Of a DNA stretch of 64,000 nucleotides, positions 46,464 to 56,224 are shown piece by piece; the first letter of the stretch is position 1; each line of letters begins with the position of its first letter. The stretch comes from Sweltsa coloradensis (Eukaryota; Arthropoda; Insecta; Plecoptera; Chloroperlidae). The DNA lies in the NCBI GenBank assembly GCA_024449915.1, contig JAMZAV010004474.1:1-64000 (forward strand), in the 5' to 3' direction. The notes beneath the pieces are model-generated. The model worked only from the letters and a program-made list of their open reading frames with translations. It did no database searches and was not told the DNA's origin. Made by a program: the position numbers and the translations under genes.

Positions 46464-47069
46464 ACTATTAGCGGAAGCAACAGAATTTTCGTCCGACAAA
46501 TTGCACGGGGCTTCATTGTCATCTTCTAACTCATTGTAGAACGCGTGATGAATGTGTGGTATGTTTTGCAACAGATCCTTGAGATCTTTTGGTTTTAAAG
46601 GATTTATTTTACGTGGTGAGTCGTAGAGCAAATCTTCCTTGATGGTCCCCAAGTTTAACATACGCCCACGAATCTTGGGTTTAAAGTCGATTTCTATAAA
46701 GTCAACTGTCTTCGTCGAAATCATATCGAAAGGCCATTGTGTACAGTTTTGTTTTTTTACAAACTTCATCCCCTGTATTTTTAGCCATTGAACTTGCACC
46801 CCTTCATCGTTCTTCTTTCTGTTGACAAGGCAACGATTAATCTTATCAGTAGAAAAAAAGTGTTCTTGTTTCATTTCGTGCACAATGAATGGGTGTTTTC
46901 GTTTACATAAACGTACATGGTTGTTCCAGTCTTGGGGCACGTTGATAGAAGTGTTGTGTTTTCTAGCACCTTCGATAACTCTGTAGTTTGCGTCGTTTGG
47001 TAAAAAGCTATGGCCAGAGATCATGAATTTGTGTTCCATTACTTCAAGACTAAGGTTAGGATCCTGCAA
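46458..47069 (-). CDS. C-terminal exon of a transposon-type protein (DUF7869-like)
   Basis: An open frame of about 200 codons reads FMISGHSFLPNDANYRVIE, WNNHVRLCKRKHPFIVHEMK, VNRKKNDEGVQVQWLKIQGM and DLKDLLQNIPHIHHAFYNEL. I recognise the SGHSFLPND signature and this order from a large invertebrate protein family with a DUF7869-like region, often linked to mobile elements. It looks like a last exon: TTTCAACTCAGTATTGCAG just before 47064 is a good splice acceptor, and the frame has no good ATG at its start. No upstream exon was recognised in 47070-48900. The absence of stops over 600 bases, in a region full of broken genes, makes it the best-preserved coding piece in the window. Enzyme class unknown. 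Confidence 0.6.
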   Translation of the reverse strand: MQDPNLSLEVMEHKFMISGHSFLPNDANYRVIEGARKHNTSINVPQDWNNHVRLCKRKHPFIVHEMKQEHFFSTDKINRCLVNRKKNDEGVQVQWLKIQGMKFVKKQNCTQWPFDMISTKTVDFIEIDFKPKIRGRMLNLGTIKEDLLYDSPRKINPLKPKDLKDLLQNIPHIHHAFYNELEDDNEAPCNLSDENSVASANSE

Positions 47070-48926
47070 TACTGAGTTGAAACAACATTGAAATTACGAT
47101 TTTGTCCGGAACAGCAATCGCTATATGCGATTACATGAGTGTGTATGTACATGTTTACATGGGTCCTGAAACCTTGACATGCTCCAAGTTTTCAATCTTT
47201 GAAACTTGGGAAAGTAATTTAACTTGATTATCTAAAATAACAAGACCCTACCAATGTTGGCTTTATTATGCATTTTTAAATAAATGGATAGTGATTTGCT
47301 TCTGCCAAAATGTAAAAAGCAATAGGGATCTCCATAGACCACAAGCGGTCATCTATCGACGCTAATTGTTTTTTCCAGAAATGTTACAAGTATTTTATAC
47401 ACTGCTATTTAAAAATGCAGTCCTGTTCCCGGCGACAGGTGAAAAATTATATTCTGAATACTGATTAGTGATTGTGATACATTGTACGGATCTAACAGCT
47501 AATAAACACTCTACTCTCTAAAATATTATTGTATTTATTAGTGAATGATAGCAATATTCGTAAAAGTTGGCCCCGACTGGCCGACTGGGATCGGGGTATA
47601 GTAGTAAGTAAATGTTTATCACTGCATAACCCATGTTTCATGATTGTCGCCCTTAGTGATCAATGACGCTCAGTGACCTCTACCTGTTAAATTTTATTTT
47701 TCCAGCCTTTGTTGTCTTCAGTGTTTAGCAGTAACATACCTGAATTTTTAGTTCACACGGTTTCACCTCGATCCTGGGCTTAAGCGTGCGCTGTAGGCCA
47801 ATCACTTGGACTAGCTTGCTGCCTTTTTCCCTCTCACTATCTTCCTAACAGACCCATTTTGTACAATCCCACTTTAAGTGGGCTTGTGAGCTTGACAAGG
47901 CCCTGCAGCCGACGTAATATTTAAGTAATTAAACAAAGTTTGATGGTCCTTACCTATTGACCTTTGACTACCAATCTAAATGAATACCATACAAACAGTG
48001 TGATAACGATATAAAAAACTGTTCAATTTAGAGTATTTACAAGAACATACGTGTATAATAAAGAATGTACTCCAAGAAATCGACAGTTATCTTGCAATTT
48101 AACCAAGTTGAGGAAATCAACCCCAAACGAGCCAAACAAAAGAGATTAAATGGGCAATGTCAACTCATTTTCTGATATTTTGATCATTTTTCTTCTTAAA
48201 ATGTTTATTGAGGTTTCAAACATTTTTCTGCTACTTAATTAAAATATAACAACTTTGACCTTTGACCTAGGTAGCACTCCTTTGGCTGGAGAGGGTTGGA
48301 GGCGGGAATTTTAGTTTCTGCTTCTGGATGCTTTAATTTAACGGCACACAGATGCTTACAGAACCTCCCGGATCTGTCATGTGGGCTATCGCAATGAACA
48401 ATGCCAATGTGGACAGTGTACAGAACAGAAGCATCTTTTGAAGAATGTACATGGAAGTAGAAGCGTTAATGCTTTGCAATGCTGGAGAACAAAAGGGGGA
48501 AGGTGGGGCATAGCGGGCTATCTAAGTGGAAATCGAATACAGTGGGTAAACTATGAGACCTAGAGAAGATAATTTTTCTGAGATTATAGTTAGATTTTTC
48601 ATCTACTTAAAAATAAAATAAAATCGTTTCATGTAAATATTTCTGTACCACATGATTTTTTTTCTTAAACATTTGGGGCAAAGTGGGCTACTTTTTTATT
48701 TTTTTATTTACTGGTTTAGCATATTAAACATGCAATATATTATGTTTTCACAATAAAAACAGTCCAATTTACCTAGTTGCATGTTTTCTTTAGACATTTG
48801 CAACATTTTTTTTTGACATTTACACGTTTATTCCTAGGGCCTATAGGCTACCCTCCCTTGGCCTATGTCCACACAATTATTTAGGTCATCATATTTACAA
48901 TAATCTTTGACAAGAGCATATTGAAA
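47070..48926. other. Unassigned DNA; possible intron of the 46.5-47.1 kb gene
   Basis: No exon was recognised. The words GGGGCAAAGTGGGCTA and GGGCATAGCGGGCTA (48670, 48505) and the GTGGGCTAGCCTAGCCCGC palindrome at 49340 suggest a repeat family spanning to 49.4 kb. Confidence 0.4.
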
Positions 48927-49127
48927 TCATGCCTTGTTTCCAGAAGAAGCATTAATATTTTTATCTCTTGCTTGCCTTTGCAGTGTTGTTCTAGGAACAT
49001 TACATGCTTTACTGGCCATGAGTAGTCCCATTTTTCTACTCTTGACAGCCATAACAGCTGAATGCATTTTATGTGTAGTCCAGGAGTGCTGATGAAGATC
49101 ACCTTTTCTGAAATAATTTCTTACCAT
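48927..49127 (-). pseudogene. Pipsqueak-type helix-turn-helix fragment (pogo/Tigger-like transposase)
   Basis: The frame reads VRNYFRKGDLHQHSW, MHSAVMAVKSRKMGLLMASK and ACNVPRTTLQRQARD. This is the HTH_psq DNA-binding domain (VRxYxRK, xMxxAxxAV, MGxxxASKxFxVPRTTLQR) found at the N-terminus of pogo/Tigger/jerky transposases and of some host factors. A stop follows shortly after and no DDE region was seen downstream, so it is a fragment or a single exon. The flanking CAAAGTGGGCTA words could be parts of the host element. Confidence 0.65.
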
Positions 49128-49632
49128 TTGTATGTTTTTTAAACACAAGCACAAACGACCATGTGGTTTAAAAAGAAACAAAACATAACCTGACAGTTCC
49201 AGACAGCTGTTCTGTCCTCCAAGTTCACAGCCATCTCAATCTTGAAGGCAAATATAATCACCACTTTAGTGTGCTGTGGATGCATAAACAGTATTACCAC
49301 TTTTCAAATACATTAAACATGATTGTAGAGCAAAGTGGGCTAGCCTAGCCCGCTTTGCCCGAAATTGCTGTTTCAAAGAGATTTCGTTTGGCTGCAGTGA
49401 TAAAAATCTCTGAATTGTGATTGGCTTATGACAACTTGCTACTAAAACACGTATCTTGCTTGATGTGAAAAAATAAGATTTTCATAGAAAATTGATGACG
49501 TATGGTCAGTTTGTCAACTAAAAATATTACATCAGAACCATCAAAAATTAAAAATACGTTAAAATAAAATCTAAGAAGTGGAAAAATTTTTCCTTTACTC
49601 AGATATAGACCCTAACCAGGTCAAAATTCGTT
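49128..49632. other. Unassigned DNA
   Basis: It holds an imperfect palindrome GTGGGCTAGCCTAGCCCGC near 49337. A 5' LTR for the gag-bearing remnant was looked for here and not found. Confidence 0.4.
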
Positions 49633-50860
49633 TTGAATTTGAACCATGTGCAATGCCCCATAGCCCCACCATGCCCCACCACCATAATAACTGCCTACAT
49701 AACAAGTGGCGGTACGCTGCCCACGGCCCCAGTGGCTGAGCTAGAGCCCGTACAGCGCACAGGGACCACCCGGTCGGGAATATCATTTTTGGGGGTTCTC
49801 ATCGTTGAGGCGAACTGCTATGTTCCCATCCCGCAAATTGATGGACAACAAGATACCATCCTTAAGGTCTTGCTAAAAATGCAAAAGAAAATTGAAAATT
49901 TAGAGGGTATGCTCGCAACTCGCAAGCTCGGGCCGCCATTAGACTTAGAGACCACACCAGAACTAGTACCAGTAGGCCTACAAGCCAATAGATCTGCCAG
50001 CGTCAGTAGCCCTAGGTTCCCCCAGAGGACATTCCACTCAGAGATCTTCTTGCATGGTCAATTCCCACATTTAGTGGGCCTGGGATTTGAGGACCCAGAG
50101 GATTTTCTGCGGACTTGTGAAGACATTTTCTCACATGCAGATATTTTGGACACGTGCTGGGTGGCTATAGCTACTAGTCATCTCCGAGGAGATGCACAAC
50201 GTTGGTGGCAAGGCCGCCAATATATCTAGGCCCGACATGGGAAATATTCAGATCCAGCATGAATATACGTTTCAACGACCCTTCGCTTATGGGAATCCCT
50301 GTACGCAACTTTACATGGAGAGAAACAGAAGAAAGGAATACAAATAGAAAACGTTTATTCAACAAAAGGTACTGCTGCATCAACGCCTATACAAGGACCG
50401 TCCGACTTCTGCCTCAATAAGGACTACTATTGAGCTACTGACAGTCGCATACGCCCATTTCTACGAGCACCGCTTCCTCAATCAAATCGAAGAGCTCACG
50501 ACTCGAGCTATTCAAATAGAGCGGGATCTCGAATCTGAGGACAGTTCCCGAAGGATCACCGTACACAGAGAAAGCAGGCCATCACAAAATGCACCTCAAG
50601 CAGTGGACGTACTAACAGGCAAGCCGACGATCAACAGCATCACTGGCGACAACGATTCAACAGTCTCGAACAACATCCAACAGAGACGTTGAATGTTACA
50701 ATTGACAAGGATTGGGTCACTACTCCTCCGATTGCGATCAACCTCCTACCATCCGCACTCAAGAAATAAGAGCTGCTCGTCAGGGAAACAGAATGGGGGG
50801 AGGCCCTTTGTAGACACCTCCCCAACGAGTAGATTAAAACAAACAAGTGACATCGGACAC
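49633..50860 (+). pseudogene. Retrotransposon gag with broken zinc knuckle
   Basis: The open frame at 49633-50229 carries a coiled-coil-like KMQKKIENLEGML and then HLVGLGFEDPEDFLRTCEDI, LDTCWVAIATSHLRGDAQRW, the capsid-like pattern (DPExFL...A...L.G.A..WW) of LTR-element gag proteins. After a frame change near 50225 the reading continues to IEELTTRAIQIERDLES (about 50485-50540) and a CCHC knuckle, CYN-stop-QGLGHYSSDC, at 50694-50740. The stop TGA (50703-50705) sits exactly where the second zinc-binding Cys is expected. Nucleocapsid function is therefore lost. No protease, RT or integrase follows. Confidence 0.75.
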
Positions 50861-51830
50861 TGGGATAGTTTATACCGGGAGAAATTAACCGAGTTATGTA
50901 AAAGAAAAAACTGCGAAAAAGATAATGAAGTAACAGAAGAGGCACGGACAACCAGATTAGAACCTAGAATCAGTCACGAAAGGATTACCATTGATAGATG
51001 GCAAAGAGAGAAAAAACTTGACCCCAAGGAACTAAGGAAAGATAGAAGCGAAACTGTGGAGGAAAATGGGGAAAAGCAGGCCTAGATACAATGATCTTGC
51101 TCAATGCTCGCCATGAAGAGAAGAGAAACCGAGAAGAGAAAGAAAACCAGCAGAGAATCGAGTGGAAACACTTCCTGAAGAAGAGAAGGAACTTTTGAAA
51201 CTGTGTGGACGCTGACTTTGCTGACAACTTACGACTGTCTATTGATGCACAAGAAACAGAGATTTAGAAGAGATACAGACTTGACAGGTGAATATGATTG
51301 TGGACTTTCTACGAAAAATGAGGAATTTCAAACAGATGAAGCAATATCAACAGAGTTTCGAAGAGATACAAACTTGTCAAGGTGTAGTATTGGCAGATGA
51401 TTATAACCGAATGCAGAAGAAGGAATTCATGCAGGTTTTGAACCTAAATGGATTGGACCATCTCCACATCGTGGACAAAATCGGCAATGTATGGATATAC
51501 AAATTGATTGCAACGTTCAAGAGGGGGTTCCACGAAGTATCACCGCACCCAGATACAGGAAGATACGCCAGCGTGATCCTCGCTCGATTAATTACTGCTG
51601 ACGACGCGTCTCGTGTGAACGAGGAAGAATTTCCGCAAGAAATGCAGATCAAGGAAGGGCCGGAGCAGGATGTGTGACGTCAGCGATGGACGAAGACACA
51701 ATCGTCGATCCACCGCAAACAAGGAGCAGCAGACCGACAGAGACGAGAGGACTACATAGGAATAATTAGTTTGTTTTCAAGTTATCAGTAATCTCTTCGA
51801 TCACCAAGAACTAAGTCTGTAGGGGGGGAA
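50861..51830 (+). pseudogene. Remaining internal region of the gag-bearing LTR element, no pol recognised
   Basis: Two frames (50693-51085 and 51288-51677) encode charged, Glu/Lys/Arg-rich sequence without RT, RNase H or integrase motifs. Two fragments, DADDYNRMQ-like and FHEVSPHPDTGRYASVIL, have no family I can name. The unit ends in AGGGGGGGAA, a polypurine tract, directly before TGACACCGCC. The element may be a non-autonomous derivative that lost pol. Confidence 0.4.
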
Positions 51831-52019
51831 TGACACCGCCTTACAATGTTGATACATTCTGGCCAACAAAGTACCTTGTTTAGAAAATAGTATTGTTGAG
51901 TTAGTTGATGTTTTTAAGAGTTGGAGTTTGTGTTTTGAAGTCGGTAGAAAGAGAATGAGTTATTAGTTTGTCTTGAATAAAAGAATAGAATAGAAGATTA
52001 TCACGAACCGTGGGGTGCA
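51831..52019 (+). repeat. Candidate 3' LTR of the gag-bearing element
   Basis: It begins TGACACCGCC right after the G-rich purine tract, contains GAATAAAAGAATAG (AATAAA poly(A) signal near 51976) and could end at GGGGTGCA. No second copy is present upstream, so start and end are estimates. It overlaps the 3' UTR side of the Harbinger remnant on the other strand. Confidence 0.4.
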
Positions 52020-52049
52020 TATTATTACTAGTAATACTGCGAGTCCGTG

Positions 52050-52625
52050 ATAAGCGCATGCACAAATGATGGAAAACTGCGCGCTCTGGTCTTCGAGCCA
52101 TACCTTTCTTTAAACATAGCAGCCGCCTCTTCCACCTTCGGATGCAGCACTCAACGTTGTACCGTTCTTCTGCCAAGTTCTGGGGATTCAATAGTGGTAT
52201 CAATAAGTACGGTAAACACGGTAGCCACTGTTTCCGACGAGACAGCCGGTGAGCAAACCCCGTTCATGTTCCGCCTTGACACCACTATTTTCGCAGACCT
52301 GCGCTTCGTGAGTGCTTCCTGGCCAACGAGCCACAACATCCAATAGTTCACCCCGGGGTCCGCAGACCACCTGGACATTTAGAAAGAAAAAACGTTTCCT
52401 GTTTCGATAAACTTCTCCAAATGCCCCGCCACGGTTCTCTATTGCAATTTGTGTGCCATCTATCAATGCAGTGGCTCCAGAGAAGCCCCTATCATAAAAG
52501 AAAGCAGTCTGGTTTGCTTGACATAGGTCCCCGTATGCTCGGCAATGATGTTAGACATCCTGTACAACAACCTGCTGACGGTTTGTTGGCTCACGTGCCA
52601 AAGATCATCAAAGATGGTATATGGA
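52050..52625 (-). pseudogene. Harbinger (HARBI1-like) transposase, frameshifted
   Basis: From 52625 down: LWHVSQQTVSRLLYRMSNII (helix-turn-helix-like), ALIDGTQIAIENR (first catalytic Asp in the DGT motif), RNRKRFFFLNVQVVCGP, LLDVVARWPGSTHEAQV (second Asp region, V.AR.PGS.HD), LLTGCLVGNSGYRVYRTY, then in another frame PLLNPQNLAEERYNVECCIR (catalytic Glu), WKRRLLCLKKG. This is the HARBI1/IS5-like DDE order, about two-thirds of normal length, with a frame change near 52460 and another near 52200. Harbinger elements move by cut-and-paste into TWA sites; terminal repeats were not identified. Confidence 0.88.
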
Positions 52626-52689
52626 AGTAATAAAAATCAATCTGGAATAATCTGGATATAAATTCTCAATCACTTAAACCACATGTGTG

Positions 52690-53075
52690 CTATTTAGCCT
52701 TCGGCGTGGATTATTCCTTAATCCCGACCTGCACATGGGAAGCCATGCCTTACCATTTGCCGAAATTGCACGATTTTTGGGAATGTTATTTGATAAAAAG
52801 TTATCGTGGAAGCCCCATATCCAGCAGCTACGAACCAAGTGTTTAAAAGCTTTAAATATTCTACGAGTGCTAAGCAATACTAATTGGGGAGCTGATCGTA
52901 CTACCTTGTTACATCTATATCGCTCCCTCATGCACTCCAAGTTAGATTTTGCCAGTTTTATTTATGATTCGGCTAGGCCTTCTTATACTAAGACTTTGGA
53001 TACAGTTCACCACACCGGTATAAGACTATCCACAGGGTTTTCTACAACCCCTTTTTAGGGGAAAAACCCCCTTGG
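52690..53075 (+). pseudogene. Jockey-type LINE reverse transcriptase C-terminal fragment
   Basis: The open frame contains FLGMLFDKKLSWKPHIQQLR, KCLKALNILRVLSNTNWGAD, TTLLHLYRSLMHSKLDFASF and SARPSYTKTLDTVHHTGIRL. These match the thumb/post-RT part of jockey-like non-LTR retrotransposons (FLGxxxDxxLxWxxHI, ALNxLRxLSxTxWGAD, SKLDYG). The frame dissolves abruptly at 53055, where base runs become inflated. A second, noisier copy lies near 54885-55100. Confidence 0.88.
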
Positions 53076-54480
53076 ACCAATTTTAAATTTTTACCTTTCT
53101 TTAAAGGCCCCTAAAAAAAGAAAAAGAGGACCCCCTTTTCAAAACAAATTCAAGAATTTCAAGAAATCCACCCCCCAAATACCAATAAAAATAATTTCCC
53201 CGGTTTTTAAAATAAATGGGGCCCCCACCTTTGGGGAACAAACCCCGGCAAAAGTTTGAAAAAATTAAAAAAACCCCATCCAAAACACTTAAGTTTCAAG
53301 AAATGTTCAACTAAAAAGTTCTTTTTTTACAGACCCCCAAAAAACCCCTAAGTGTTCCCAAAGGGAAGAAAAAACTTTTTAAAAAATTTTCCCAGGCACT
53401 GAAAAATTTTAAATTTCACAAAGTTTGTTTCCCTTAAAACGGGCCCCAAAAATTTTGGTGCACGGATCTTTTTTTGGGGGCACCAAAATTCCCTAAAATT
53501 TTAGAAAATCCCCCCAAGTCCAAAGGTGAAAACAAAAACAAATTTTTTGGGGGCCCGGGCCTTTTGTTTTTAAAATGACTGGAAAGGAAAAAGGAAAAAA
53601 GAACAAATTTTTTCCATGCAAATTTTAAACCCTTTATTTTAAAACAAATAAGAAAAAGGTCCCGGGGATATTGAAAAATTTAAGCCCAAATGGGAGTCCC
53701 TTTTATTCTAAAGGGGCGCTCTTCTCGACCGCGAAGGGGCCCCCACGCATTGGACACAACACTACTCAAGGATCCTTTTTAAAAGGTAAAGACCCCCCAC
53801 CCTGTGAGCATTTTGGGGGTGAGATTTTAACGTTAAAAGGCACAATTAGTGAATGCCTCAAAACATGGACGAGAGGAATGATTTTAAAAACAAAAACCCT
53901 TTTTAAAAAAGAAATTTTATCTGAGAATCTGGACAAAACCCAATGTTTTAAATACCTGAAATCAACACAGCTGTACAATAAGATTTAAAAATTACTCCAT
54001 ATATAAGAGTACGGGCATGATAACCTTAGTGTTGTGTTCCCTTAAACCAAATAACTAATAAAAACTAACTAACAAACTAAATCGAGAATTAACCTTCAAA
54101 ACCAAGGGAAAATTTCCTGCTGTTTTTGTCGTATGGTGTGCACCCAGTTTTTCTAGAACTTCGTTAACCTTTTGGGTCCTGTTTCCCCCATCTCTTGGAA
54201 TAGAAAGGAGATCGGGAGGGGTTAAATCAAGAAAAGACAACCCCTTTATGTTAAGTAAAACACAAAATTTTATTAACTGAGATAAATGAAGTAGATACAA
54301 AATTTTCCTTTAGGACGCGGGGGTTTTGCTCTATCTAGGTGGGGTTTGCTGGAACGGAAGTCGGAGAGACCCAGTTTTAGAGGTTTTTTAGAAATAAGAA
54401 ACCCCAAACAAACAAGTTGTGCACGATTACACCCCGGGTGACCCGGGTTCAACAAGCGATTCAGACAACCTTTAAATAAA
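53076..54480. other. Homopolymer-inflated DNA, probably LINE-derived
   Basis: The sequence continues directly from the RT fragment but with runs such as AACCCCTTTTTAGGGGAAAA. No frame survives. Unassigned words only. Confidence 0.5.
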
Positions 54481-54780
54481 AGTGAAATTATTTTTTGTAC
54501 TTGGTTTTAGGATGGATCATCATTTTCCCTTCCTTTTTGACTATCCCCGTCGGGACGGCAATGACAACGGGGACGGATGGACAAAGACGAAGACTACCAC
54601 GACTGGGGGGAACCCCCCTCCCCTCCCCTACGCTTGTCGCTGGCTTTGCCCAGCACAGGCCGCGCGTCTCCCTTACATTTCCTCCCTTGGGAAAGAAGTA
54701 CATGGTGGAACTATAACTTTTAAAAATTGTTTTTTTTGGGGGCCCCAAAATAATCTAGATGTTAATGCGCCCTAAAACTA
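54481..54780. repeat. Copy of the LINE 3' region seen at 33.0 and 46.4 kb
   Basis: It shares GGACAAAGACGAAGACTACC, GGGGGGAACCCCCCT, CTTGTCGCTGGCTTTGCCCA and GCACAGGCC with 32930-33180 and 46400-46463. The AATC tail is not present. Confidence 0.45.
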
Positions 54781-54884
54781 AAAAAACAAAAAACGAAACT
54801 AATTAAATTATTTTTACACAAAAATATTATTTTGTTTTTCATTTTTATCTTTGAAAACGGTTTTTAATCTGACGAAACCCCCAA

Positions 54885-55110
54885 AGCTACGAACCAGGTT
54901 TAAAAGTTTTAAAAATCCTACGAGTGCTCACAAAATAAATTTGGGGAGCTGATCGAAAAACCATGTTAATCTTCATTGCCCCTTGTCCCTCTAAGTTGGA
55001 TTTTGTAGTTTATTTTGATTGGGTTTAAACCTTCTTATTCAAGCGTTGGATACATTAAACCACACCTTTTTACGGGGCCTCCACAGTACAGGGATTTAGC
55101 TTTTTTGCTG
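54885..55110 (+). pseudogene. Second degraded copy of the jockey-type RT segment
   Basis: AAGCTACGAACCAGGTTTAA, CCTACGAGTGCTCA, TTGGGGAGCTGATCG and CTCTAAGTTGGATTTTG follow the same order as 52826-52950, with insertions of extra bases in runs. No frame is open. Confidence 0.7.
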
Positions 55111-56224
55111 CAAGCTTGGTGCTGGTCCTCGATCATTGTTTAATTTTTGGGGGAATTTAGGGGGTTTTTCTTTCTGTCCAGACTGGAATTTTTTATTTTT
55201 TCTCTTTTTTCTCTTCTCTTTCTTTTAACCAGTTGCCTCATAGTCCCTCGAACCAGCTCATGAAAAAATACACACTCTATTCATTGACCAACGGCATCGA
55301 CTTAAAAGTAAAATTATCTTAAAATAACCATTCCCAAAAACCTAAGTCACTCAGAGAGAGGCCGTATCGCCCCTCAGTGTAAAAGACGAATGTTTGTTCC
55401 CAAGATTAGGAGATTTTCAAAATAATTGTAAAGAGGACCAGCAGGGGGTTGGATCAAGTACGGAGTCCTATACTCGGAGGCCTTCCAAAACGTTTTTCGT
55501 AGACCAGGGTTTTTCAATGGAAAATCTTGGGAACTTTTGGGTTGCGAATCAAAGAGTTAATTTCGAATATTTTTTCGTACGAATATGAACTTCAGTTTTA
55601 AATCCTTCCATAACAGGTCTAAAGCAGAATGTTTGCAATTCTCCTTATAAAAAGGGACTCTAAATCTTTTGGTCAGCGGCAATCGGAAGTTATGAAATTT
55701 GGGCCCCTACGGGGTAGAACAAGATGAATTATACTTTTTTAGAAGTTATTTCAAAAAACATACGATAGCAACCGAAAAAACCACTGTTCTACATCCCGTT
55801 TTGGCACTTTGAGTGCGTCGCGACGCTTCCGAGGGCGCTCACTTTTTGATCATTTTTTCCCAAACTAACTAGGGTACATTAATAAATATAGTCCCATTTT
55901 TTTAGAAGAAAAATAGCACTTTTAGTGAATACCCAATTTACCCATTAAAAATATTTTTAGGGTTTTTTAAATTTGGGCCTAAAACGCAAAAAGGGGGATT
56001 TTTTATCAATTTTATTTTGGATTTTCAATGACTTAACGAGAAATTTGTAAACATATTGGTGGTTAATCAGTCTTAAAAACATGCTGCACAGTGGTTTATA
56101 ATCCCAAAATTTAAAAGATGGTACCAAAGTCCTGAGTTTGTGAAGGGAATCTTTTTGTTCGGCCGCGCGTCTTATTTCTCCGTGACGCTTCCGACGGCGC
56201 TTCACTCTTTTGATCATTAAAAGG
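55111..56224. other. Unassigned, homopolymer-rich DNA
   Basis: Two related blocks are present: GTGCGTCGCGACGCTTCCGA, GGGCGCTCACTTTTTGATCA near 55811 and GTGACGCTTCCGACGGCGCT, TCACTCTTTTGATCATT near 56180. The GCGTCGCGACGC core is the same as in the arms of the 37.2-43.2 kb palindrome. No gene was recognised. Confidence 0.45.
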
